Shown one piece after another: positions 1-11,100 of a stretch of DNA of 64,000 nucleotides (positions within the stretch are counted from its first letter, which is position 1; each line of letters opens with the position of its first letter). A program made the translations under genes and the position numbers. The notes under the pieces were generated by a model that was not told the DNA's origin, did not search any database, and saw only the letters and a list, made by a program, of their open reading frames with translations. Source of the stretch: Muraenolepis orangiensis (Eukaryota > Chordata > Actinopteri > Gadiformes > Muraenolepididae); NCBI GenBank assembly GCA_027704905.1, contig CM051004.1, positions 13,524,948 through 13,588,947 of the forward strand, in the 5' to 3' direction.

Positions 1-800
1 CTATGAATAAATACTACAAATAATATAAAACATTTCAATAAAGACAGAGGGGGGGAGGCCCCCATTGCTCTTGTGGTAATCCCTCACACAGGGCTTTCTT
101 TATTACTTGGTTGGTCCATCAAGATGATTGCTGGATCTGTTTGAAGGTTTTAGTCCCGGTGATCCGGGGACATAGGTTACGATATGACGTTTAGCGTGGT
201 TGTCAACGAATGTTGTGTAAAATCCCAGCTAACTTGAAACGCTAGGTTTGTGTTAACACTTGTTAGTGGCAGTGCGGAGCATTATTGCTGCGGTCACCAA
301 AGGACAATAAACCTCAACATCAAGCATTCAATGTACACCAGAGTAGCAGAAAACACCTCCTACATACACTCAATGTACTGCGTCACAGCATGTGAAGTGT
401 GTGGGCCTTTCAGCGCATCTCAGACGGACGCAAATCCATGGAATTGCACGCACCTGATTGACGTACGAGCGACATTCTAGGACGTTGTCCTCTGTGCAGA
501 ACCAAGTGAGCCCAGACAGAGGGGGCTCCTCCGATTGGCTGGGATGTCCCAGGGGAGACATTCTATATAGCCGCCGGCAGGGTTCTTGAGTTCTGCATCC
601 AAAAAAAAAGAAAGGAAAAAAAGGGTATGTAGGATTGGCAGCAATATTGTATTGTGTTAATGAGAACAGCATGGGAACAGTTTTAATTTAATGTATTTTG
701 GCATTGCTCTCCAAGCAATAGAAACTAATTAATTCGACTTTTTTCATTTCATCCATTTCATTGGAACACTTACAAAATTATGTTGAATACTGTTAACAGT
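1..800. other. Non-coding left edge with possible TATA promoter
   Basis: No convincing coding exon is seen on either strand. Around 525-600 the plus strand carries an inverted CCAAT box (GATTGGCT near 533-540) and a TATA-like TCTATATAG near 562-570, a spacing that would suit a transcription start near 590-600. No open frame or LINE/LTR signature follows directly, so this may be an accident of composition, an orphan promoter or part of a decayed element. Confidence 0.25.
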
Positions 801-831
801 GCAACTGTCAGCAACATGTCTAATACATCTC

Positions 832-1570
832 TGTCCAACCTGCGGCGTGTCATACGCGAGAGTGATCGGCTGTAACCTGCCTTCCCTCCAGACCTTGCAT
901 GACTCCAGGGCCCTGAAGCGGGCAAGAAGGATTATGGCCGACCCCTCTCACCCAGGCCACAGTCTCTTTGCCCCACTCCCCCACATCAGGACAAGAACTG
1001 TACGCCACAAACACAGCTTCTTCCCCACGGCCTCCAACTTCGTCAACGAGGCCCGCTTCCACCCCTGAAGACCCCCTCCCCCCCCCCCCCACTGGACCCA
1101 GCCCTCATACACCCACACGTACAGACAATATTCAGACAATATTTATACTTAGATTTAGATTTAGTTTAAAATGCTAAATTTGCTCTGGACTTAGTCCGCT
1201 TACTGAATATTTTTGTACATATGGTTTTGCCTTGTATTGTTTTTTCCTTGTCTTGTTCTGTTGTGTCTGGACCCCTCTCACCCAGGCCACAGTCTCCCTG
1301 CACCTCTCCCCTCCGGCAGGAGGCTCCCCCTCTGAAGTCCCCCCCCCACTGGACCAGGCCTCATACACCCACACATACACTCATACAGACCAATATTTAT
1401 ATTTATATTTATATTTATATTTATATTTAAAAATGCTAAATTTGCACTGTACTGTTTTATTTTGCACCTTACTGTGTTGCTCCGGACCCGTGTCAAATTC
1501 CAATGCGTGTTTTTACAAAGGTATATGGCAATAAACCACTTTCTGATTCTGATTCTGATTCTGATTCTGA
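832..1570 (+). mobile_element. L2-type LINE 3' fragment
   Basis: A broken frame at about 850-970 encodes the typical end of an L2-like LINE polyprotein: GCNLPSLQTLHDSR, then RARRIMADPSHPGHSLF. A C-rich 3' untranslated segment follows and appears twice (about 938-1200 and 1268-1490). The element ends in a (TTCTGA)n tail at about 1540-1569. The hexamer ACATCT lies on both sides (826-831 and 1569-1574), a possible short target-site duplication. Only the 3' end is present, as usual for 5'-truncated LINE copies. Confidence 0.7.
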
Positions 1571-1690
1571 CATCTACCTCTATCACATTGAGCCATACTA
1601 GGTCTACAGTAAAGCTACTGTCAGCAACATGAGGTCTAATACATCTACCTCTATCACATTGAGCCATACTAGGTCTACAGTAAAGCTTCA
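1571..1690. repeat. Two copies of a ~48-bp segment
   Basis: A segment starting CATCTACCTCTATCACATTG and ending at GTAAAGCT occurs at about 1571-1618 and again at about 1641-1688. The connecting bases resemble the sequence just left of the LINE insertion at 806-831, so the local duplication probably involves the insertion site. Confidence 0.6.
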
Positions 1691-2860
1691 ACAAATAGGA
1701 GACACCTTTCCTGGTGAAGCCCCTGGAAGGTTACACTCACCAAGGGCAGACTCTGGTATTGTTGTGCGAGGCTCCCTTGAGTCTGTGTGTCTGGCTCATC
1801 CACTACGCGAAGGACACACACACACAAACACACACATCACGGCTCACCCCGGATCGCCCTACATATGCACACACACAGCTCCTGAAATAGAGGCTACAGA
1901 TTAGGCTGACAATGTCTGGATTACACATAGTGTCAGACAGACGAGCAAAGCACACACTGCAAGCCCAGATCCTGGGTCTGTTCAATGTTCAGTTTTGTTG
2001 TGTGTGGCACACTCACACCGTTTAAGTTCCTTAATTTGAATTTGAATTGAATTGAACTGAACTCAACATGCACTGACACTGTTATTCAAATTAAGTTGCT
2101 AAACTTAGTTCCTACCTAATTAGGGATCACCAACTCATTAACCAAGCCAGGGAAATGACGTTGATGGCCCTGGCTTGTGTATGCATTCTGTCCTTTTTTC
2201 TGACAGAATTCCACAACTTTAATTCCAGAGATGTCTTGCATTGTTCCTATTAAGAGATAAGCTTGTCTGGTTGGAGGTTTAGCATCTAAAGAACAGCTTA
2301 CATCTTCAGCACACTGAACAAAACGACACTCTAGACAACTGTACTAGGCCTAAAAAGGTTGTATATTTTACAGATAAATACATAGAGGCAGATATAATAC
2401 ACAATAATACATTAACAACATATAATATAGTGTATACTGTTATGATATGGTAGGCTTTTAATCCTAAAATTAGTTGAATTCGTTGTTGACTGAAGCCTAT
2501 ATTGTCAAAGATGTATGAAGTAAAGTGACATTACAGTAGTAATGTATACAGAATTGTGTCGCTCTATGTGTTCAGTATATACACTTGCGGAGTTGGAGGC
2601 ATACACACAGTAATCTAGTAGTCATGTATACAGCATTGTGTCACTATGTGTTCAGTAGGTGCAGGCCTACCACACAGTAATCTGCCAGATGGTTTAAGTC
2701 ACTGAGCTACTTAATGGTCAATAGAAATCAAAAAAGTAGAAAAAGTATTTCATTCATTGATTTGACATGCAACATGTAGGCCTATAGCAACATATGTAGG
2801 CCTACAGCAACCTTATGTAGGCCTACAGCCCCATGCCAGTTAGGCATTATTGACATATAT
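1691..2860. other. Non-coding, AT-rich, no gene seen
   Basis: No exon with plausible splice sites or protein similarity is recognised. The stretch contains a small CA cluster near 1820-1840 and several repeats of GTAGGCCTACAGC near 2770-2830. Confidence 0.5.
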
Positions 2861-3035
2861 ACTGTACATATATACATACATATATGTATATATATATATA
2901 TATATACATATATACATATACATATACACATATACATATATATACATATATACATATACATATACACATATACATATACATATATATACATATATACATA
3001 TACATATACACATATACATATATATATTTATATAC
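2860..3035. repeat. TA/CA compound microsatellite
   Basis: Runs of ATATAC and ACATAT alternate over about 175 bases. Translations of this tract (repeated Y, I, C and M) are simple-sequence artefacts. Confidence 0.9.
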
Positions 3036-3327
3036 TACCAATACGTCTAAATAGTATTAAGGAAGTAATAAGGAATACTTTGGTAACTACATAGGAAGCC
3101 ATGATCCTCGGCTGAGTAATGTTGTCAAGAGCTGCATGTCACTGCATGTTATTATTGCGTCCTGTGCAAATATTGGGACATTGGAGCAAAGAAGGTAGAT
3201 TAGTCGAAACACCTAAAGATAACAACAGCTCGTAGGACCGTGGGTCACAAATCATAGACGAGAAATACTATGAATGCAGTGGCTATACGAGACATGTAAT
3301 ATATTAGACACTATGCGGAACAGAGTT

Positions 3328-3500
3328 ACTTACTGTGATAACAGCTCCCCGTTCTCTCAAAACATCTAATAAGGATGTCCTAGTAGTAGTAGTTGTCTCC
3401 TTGCGTCCCGATCTCTGAGATCGTCAATGACGTCACACCAAACACGGCGACTCGTTGCCTAGCAACCAACAGCTGCTTTCTTTTGATTGGTTCTCGTCTG
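3328..3500 (-). promoter_or_regulatory. CRE plus RFX X-box promoter; possible minus-strand non-coding exon
   Basis: Three factor sites lie within 63 bases: a full palindromic CRE, TGACGTCA, at 3428-3435; a perfect X-box palindrome, GTTGCCTAGCAACC, at 3454-3467; and an inverted CCAAT box, GATTGG, at 3485-3490. X-boxes bind RFX factors and are typical of ciliary and some housekeeping promoters. On the minus strand, 3329-3420 could be a short exon ending ACA|GTAAGT with the intron starting at 3327 or so. It has no start codon in an open frame, so it would be 5' untranslated. The gene it would serve is not visible and may lie beyond the left edge. Transcription in the plus direction is equally possible. 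Confidence 0.5.
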
Positions 3501-3535
3501 TGACTTCTTTCCGGTATATCAATACATTTATATAT

Positions 3536-5178
3536 GTATATATATTAATGTCCCATTTATTTTGGATTAAATACGTTTTTAGTATGTGATTAATGTAACT
3601 TTAATGGTGGATTAAAAGCGCCTGTTTTTACGAGGTTCGCCTACATTTATCAGCCATGTGTTGGGTTATTTAGCGCAGCACTACTCCCCAGTGTTTTATG
3701 TAGGCCAACTGTATCCTATTTCAAGAGTGATGATGATGATGATGATGATGATGATGACGAAGATGATGATGATGATGTAACAAGAGTGAAAATCAGCACA
3801 TTGGACCATGGACCAATGGATGATGAATCAATGAAACCCAACCTGTCACCAATACATCACGACATGATATTAGAGCACAGAGAACTCCAGTCTACACATC
3901 TGGTAACTACAGTTGAATACCTAATCAAAAACAACTTTTAGTTTACTAGTATAAACAACCAAACTATTATAGTTGATATAATAGTCATATCCTGGCCTTA
4001 TTATTTATCAATATTCATGCATACATATCCACCCAGTTTATGCCTTCTGGCATCTGATTGAACCGGCATTAATAAATAGCCTATGCAGCATCTGCCTGTC
4101 AAATATAGAGGAAAGGAAAACTAGCTATTACAGATATATGTACAGGTCGAGGAGGGAGTCTCTTACATTGTAACCACTACTCCATCCCGCACTACACAAA
4201 GGCACTTGTCAGTGTGCCATTTTGTCAAGCTTTCTGATGACATGAGTTAGCCATGGATGAGTTTTAACCTACCTCCCTTTGCAGTTTTGCTGGCGGTGAG
4301 TAGGGTAGGTAGATGATGAATGTGTGTGTGTGTATTATGTTTTATGTATGATATAAATAAATATACCTGCTTTCTGCTTGTCTAACCATTTAATACAACA
4401 GGCCTCCATTAAGTATGAGTACACAAATATCACAATCATAATACAGTTACAAAAGATGACGAAATATACTTATTTCAGAGTATTCAGAAATTCTGTCCAT
4501 GACAATGCATCACATGTACTCCAAAACAACCTCCACGGTGACTGGCTTCAGTTATTTAAGAGAGAAAAGAAATTCACACATCAAAATAGGAGCAATAGGA
4601 GCATCCTGTCTGTAACTCTGTGTCTTCATGATCATTACTGCTACACGTTGGGCCTTAACCACAATTACCTATACCGCAAGATGTCAAGATTCAACAAATA
4701 TGATCAAATGTTATTAGGTGTCATACACATGACGCTACAAAATAGCTAACACAGAGTAGCTATGCACACACTGTCTCTTTTCTATTTCAGAATTCACATG
4801 AGCCAGCCTACTCTATGTAAAAAAATAGCATTCTTCTTGGTCGCATCCGTCTATATTCAGTTAACGACACACATTTTGAATTTCTAACATAATTTAATCA
4901 ACATTGACTGGTCAATACTTTAATACTTTATATATAGTATCCAAAGAAATCCATTGAATAATATGGTATGTAATGCAGAAATAAAGTGCTTAGGATAAAA
5001 TCTGCAATATGTGTGTTTTCCAGCTTCCCATGGTAAAACTGTGCTCAAGTAGAAGTCAAATTATCCCCATTGGATATTTGTTACATGATTTTAAACATCA
5101 TGACCAAAGATGGGCCTCTAAACGTATACTACACAATAGATCCAACGTGTCCATGTTGTGTGTGTTATGCTAGGCCAG
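3536..5178. other. Intergenic / 3' flank of the guanylyl cyclase
   Basis: No coding exon is seen. A GATGAT trinucleotide run lies at about 3728-3777. The stretch next to 5178 should include the 3' untranslated region of the minus-strand cyclase, but I could not place its polyadenylation site. A 123-codon open frame at 4378-4749 has no recognisable features. Confidence 0.5.
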
Positions 5179-8100
5179 CTAGTTGCTGACAGGCACCGGG
5201 ACATCCTGCAGCTCTGTGTGGGAGCCTCTGAGCAGCGGGTCTGTGGGCTGGTCTGTCTTGGATTGGAGCCACCATGTTGTCATCTCCCCTTTACCCTGTG
5301 AGGAATCAAACAAGCATTCCCTTTGGTTGGCGTCTTAGTTCTTGTCTCTGAACTTGTAAAAGACACTTAAAATAAGTGTTCCAATGTCACTACTGCCAAC
5401 CCAAATCTCTCTCTCTCTCTAGTTATTGATTTCATCCCAGCCGAGTGGATTTTAAATATATTTATTTTTGTTGTTCATGCTCTTGACGGCACATTCCTTT
5501 TCCATATGTCAAGGTATGATGATCTTTTTCCCGAAAATGTCATTGCAATGTCAACTTTATTTACTTGTGTGGCTAGCCTCAAAAAACGTTAAAGAGAATC
5601 CTACACAGTAATTAACTTTACGATCAGCAGTGCAAAGCAGCTGCTGGCAAACCATTAATGAAAGGGTACTGCCGGGACGCATATGGGCGGCCTATCCCTT
5701 GGGAATACCAAATGTCCCCCTTCATGTATCAGCCACACCCAACCAGCAACAGATCCATACGGCCCCAGTGCTAACACAATGCCCTACAGCCAAACACGAG
5801 TGAATATGAGACACACCCGGTGGCCCCTTGAATGGTTGAATGCAGGGATGGGGTTTCCTGTGATCTGGCTTACAAATCGGGCTTTCAAAGATCTGTGGTT
5901 TCATACGGGATCTCAGGATGGCCAGTTTGTCTATCCGTTCCTCTTGGCAATAGAACCGTTAGAGGACTGCTACTGTGTTGACAGTGGGGGTTGGTTACGG
6001 CTATGTGTAATGCTATTGGACTCCCAGCCCAAAGGTTATTTCCATAGTCCTCTTTTGATGATGACCAAGATGCCTAACCGCTGCTTGCTCATTAATGACA
6101 TGGCATCTCAAACATTTTTATAAATATATCAAATATACAAATAATAACATATAGACAAGCGGTCATGTGCTCTGCAGGTTTTATTTGATGGCTGCCCCCA
6201 TTATCAAATAACCTGTGTTCTGTATAGCTTACCTTTACAATGAGAGGGCCTCTGCACATCAGAACATACCCTCCCAGGGTATGCAGCAGGTCAGCTGTGG
6301 TCCCACTCACTTGAATCTTTAGAGCTATATATGCACAGTGAAGACGAGTTAGTACAGTATGTGGTTACAAGTTACAAGTTACCAACTTCTATATTAGTCA
6401 CAACATCAAGAAAGTGTTTACAGAGTGTTTGTTTTAATATTTGCTGATTCGGAATCTTTAAGTGGGGCCGGCAACATCTGGACTATGCTGCTGTGATCTT
6501 TTGAACACTTGAAGAATTTAGATTGAGAAGCCCAGACGATTGATTACTTGATAATCAATTGATGGATCACGGTGGATGACATAAAAGTCCACAGTAGGGT
6601 TGCCGTTAGCAAACAAAGAAAAGCCAGCTTGGCACAATTGTAGCAGTGGCAGCACATGGCAAAAACATGGTTTCTGTGAAAATGAGTCAAATTGTGATTC
6701 ATTTTGAGCCCCCTGGAACTGCGACAACTGTAAACACACCCTGTGGTATCGATGTGCAATACCTTCACTGGTAGACTCCATGCGGGAGGCTGTGTTCACT
6801 GTGTCTCCAAACAGGCAGTAACGGGGCATCTTGGTGCCAACAACACCAGCCACAACAGGTCCTATCAGAACACACAAACACACACACACTAAATATGCAA
6901 ATCATCATTGCAGGCCATCATTTCTCTCTAGGACATCTTAAGAGGCACAGATTTAAACTGTAAGTGACATTCAGTCCTTCCTACTCAGTTGATTGGGAAA
7001 TCGAACATGGGGTCGACGAAACATTAAGCTTGACCGAACAGCTTCCTGGGTGTAGATCAGAAGCCCACCTGAGTGAATGCCGGCTCGTATCCTCAGCTGG
7101 GTGGTGGGCTTGTGAGGGATCTTAAAGGCGTGGCAGACGTTGACCAGATCCAGAGCCATGCTCGCTATCTCCCCCGCATGGTTGATGCCATTTTCGTTAG
7201 GAACCCCGGAGACCACCATGTCTGAGAGGTCAGAGGTCAGCAGGTTTCAATAATAGAAAGCAATAGAAATGATTGGTGACTAATGTCATTATAAAAAAAA
7301 AAAAAGAACATTTACGTACAAGCATCCCCAATGGTCTCCACTTTGTAGATGTCGTAGTTGTCGATGATGTCATCGAAGGTGGTGTACAGCTGGTTGAGGA
7401 AGTCCACCACCTGGTGGGGCGTGCTGGCCCCAGACAGCTGGGTGAACCCCACGATGTCACTGTGAGGGAGGCAGTCTTTATTGCTCTGCTATTACACTGC
7501 CATCAAAGCATCCATGGCAAACTTCAAATGTGACCCCCGATGTATTTTTTAAATATATAGAAAAATTTAGAACACATATGGTAGATTGTTGAATTGTTTA
7601 TTCAATGATCCCAAATAATCGACCACATGGTTGAAGACGTACTGCCATAAACTCTTTCTCTCCCTCACCGTCAATTGTGTGTTTTTGGTGTTTTGTTTTG
7701 ATTGGCTAATATTTAATGACAATATGACAATTAGAATGAACCATATAATGAAAAAATGATGACCTGAAATAGACGGTAGCATTGGAGTAACTCTGGGCCT
7801 CTGCTGTCCGCCCCTGGCGAAGGTCATCCGCCACGGGCTTTGGTAACATACCTGAAGCAACAACAACAGCAACACGGTGTCTACGATGTGGTGTACTTCA
7901 CAACTTCAGCTATTACACTTTGTTGCCACTAGTCGGCACTGTTTGGTTGAAAATATATATTTTTTATTGTTTATTATTCTTTTTATTGTTATTATTTTAC
8001 TAATGGCTTAATATCAGGATTTAAAGAATATCCTACTAGCTGTATCTTATCTTGTTATTTGAATGTGTGCTACATTCTATACAACTGTTCTACTGTGTAT

Positions 8101-11100
8101 AACTGTATTCTACACATGACAACATTGTGGTGTGCTGACTTACTGTAGAGCAAGAGGTCAGTCTTCTGTTTCTCTTGAAGAAGATCTTGAGTTCTCTCTG
8201 CAACGATGGCCTCCAGATGCTTGCTGTACTTCTCCATCTACAAGTGTCATGTATCATCGGCTGTTATTTGAAAACAACTGCTAGACCAGGTTCAAATACA
8301 TATATTAAATAGATAATAGTATAAGTAGGGCTTGATAATTTTTTTTTTTTTTTAAGTCCAATTGTATGCCTTCCAAATAATTCTGATATTTATCATCATG
8401 CTCAATAATAGCAAAACTGACATATGAGTATGTTATATATGTGTATGCTCCCCTCTCTGGCTGTAAGTGCAGGTTATTTCCTGTTGGGAATCAGTGGTAA
8501 TGACCATAAAATACCTAAAAGCAGCTCATTACCAGATTCATCATCATGTCGACGGGGCTGACTTTGTGTGGGTTCATCTTGTCCAGAGCCTTCTTCACCT
8601 GCTCAAATGTGGGCCTCAAGACCAGGTTATGGGACCAGCACTTCTTGATGAGCTACAGAAAATTAAGATAAATAAATAGTACAGAAAGAACAAAGGAAAT
8701 ATCCAACTATGTGTGGTTTTACTATTTATCTTCTCTTTTATTTTATGATCGTGATTTGTTAACAAAATGACTAATGTAATTGTCATTCCACCTGTTGATT
8801 TTTGATTTATGACTTTAGATTTTTTGACTTTGATGTTATTTCATTCTTCATAGTAGCATTTTTATTGTTTAATTTCAAGCATGTCACTTTCACTTTGCAT
8901 GGAGGCTCTTATTTTGTCTTTGTCTGTTTGCTGGTCTGTACTGTCATCACGTTAACGGACCTCGCAGTAGTCCTCTCTGTTCGGACAGACGGTGTCCGAC
9001 TTGCCCGCCTTCAGCTCGGGCAGTGGCGGACGCCACATGATGTCCATCTTCACACCCTCGCCCTGGTCCTGTCGAGAGGACCAGTTCACGTTTCAAGGAT
9101 CAAAGTGGTAGTGGCAGTCGGCTGTAATCTAGGAGAGATCCTACTCACTGAGAGGAGGTCAGATACAAGATACAAGATGTTTCACAGTGGGAGCCAGTAG
9201 GCTGCAATCTACGAGAGGTCATACTCACTAAGAGGAGGTCAGATCGTGTTGCTATCTCCACCAGAATCATAGAGTAGCTGAGGATGAAGTGGGAGACAGA
9301 CGGTGGCTGTTAAGAGATCCCAGCATCAACCGGTACCTATGTATTGTGTACCTTTATGTACACAACCTCTCTACATTTGAAGGAATCATTTATTTGTTAT
9401 AATAATAATAATAATAATACTATAGTATTGGACCATCATGTATTATATTAGACGTATGTTATAGGGGTTAAGGGGTGTTTATATTGTGGAAAATCCAATT
9501 TGCGTTCATATTTAATTAATTGAGTGTTTGAGTATCTTATCTAAGCTAAGATAACAAGTAACTAAGACAACTATGTTTTCCGGTCACCTGTAGACATCCG
9601 CTGCTATGGTGGCATTGGAGCTGCTTCCCAGCAGCACCTCCGGGGCGCAGTACAGATGGTTGATGTCCGCACAGTGGAAGGCGGAGCCCACTCCCTCAAA
9701 GTCCTCCTTCCTGTAGGCGGTGAGGCCGTAGTCTGGAACACAGGAAGGTCAAACAGAATCGCTGTTTGGATGTTTTATGTATTTCCAACACAGCGCTGAT
9801 TCCACAGTCCAATGATTTATTTGGGGGGGGGAAACTACATCGTCCTTTTTTTGTTGATGTTGGAAAATCAAATTAATCTGTCCACTGAATCACCAGTGGA
9901 CAGATGGGGACTTTTTAGACTTTTGGACTTTTTGTCTTGCGGCTACCTGAGATTTTGCACACCCAGCGATCATCGATCACACAGTTCCTGGAGTGCAGAC
10001 GTCCGTGGAACATCTTGTGCTGGTGCAGGTAGGCCATCCCCCTGGCGACGTCGGTCGCAAACGAGAGCCTGAGAGAGAGAGAGAGACCGACCAATCATGT
10101 GACGTGCAGTGCCACTCACTTCAGCTGATTGACCCCGCCCCCTTAATGACAGCCCTTGAACAGCTTGACCTTGTGGGAAAGGTTACTTAACCTCTACCTG
10201 CTCTAACAGGCAGGTCCTGATTGGACCGCAATGGTCAAAATTACTAGCCAGGTGGGGACAGGGATAATTTTAATGGAACGGGAAAAGGAGCAGGGTTTTT
10301 TTATGGGTAATGTTAATTTTACCTGCTAATTATTGTTAGGCATATGGTGGTATATGAGATATATTACATTGGCTAAAACACTAGGACATATAATTCATTT
10401 CTGCACATAGCCACGTGGGAACTCATCTCTTATACCTATCTCATTACCTGCACATGTTATGCACCTCATATTTTTCTATAATAAAACTTCACTTGACCTA
10501 GGTTGAGATATTTGTGAGGTGGGTCTAACCTGAATCCCCAGTTGATGGGGATGTCCTCGTTGAGCAGGACGTCTGACAGGCTTCCTTTAGGACAGTACTC
10601 CGTTATGATGCTGATGTAGGGCACCTCGATTGAGGCCCCGATGAACTTGGACAGGTTCGGGTGGTCCAGTTCCCTGGCCATTAAAACGTTGGAAGTGACA
10701 TGCTCATTACATATGGCTTTGGAAATTCCCTTTTCGAAATTCAGGGAATCACTTAATGTTTGTCTGTGATGTAGTGAAAAAGAATGTAGTGCACATTTAT
10801 TAAGGTAGGCAACCTAAGATGCTAGACAATAATTATAAACACAGCATATACAGAAGAAATGGACCTCTCTGTACCTGACTTCCTTCACCTCCTTCCTGAT
10901 GGTCTTAGACAGGTTGAAATGTTTCTTCTGGATGTGTTTCACTGCCACCGTCCGTCCATCACTGGAAGATAAACCAAAGGAGGCTTGGATTAATTCAAGT
11001 GTACATCGCCAACATGTTCGACAAGCACGATTGTTGATGACAACATATTGCTAGGTATACAACAAATGATGGATGAACATAAACATGATAGTGAGGAGGC

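Noticed and set aside
2782..3050. Frames rich in Tyr, Ile, Met and Cys
   Set aside because: Translation of a TA/CA repeat.
4378..4749. 123-codon plus-strand frame
   Set aside because: AT-rich, no domain, likely in the 3' flank of the cyclase gene; probably chance.
5683..6123. 146-codon plus-strand frame
   Set aside because: Lies in the last intron of the minus-strand cyclase, with no recognisable domain or splice pattern; one part resembles a SINE head.
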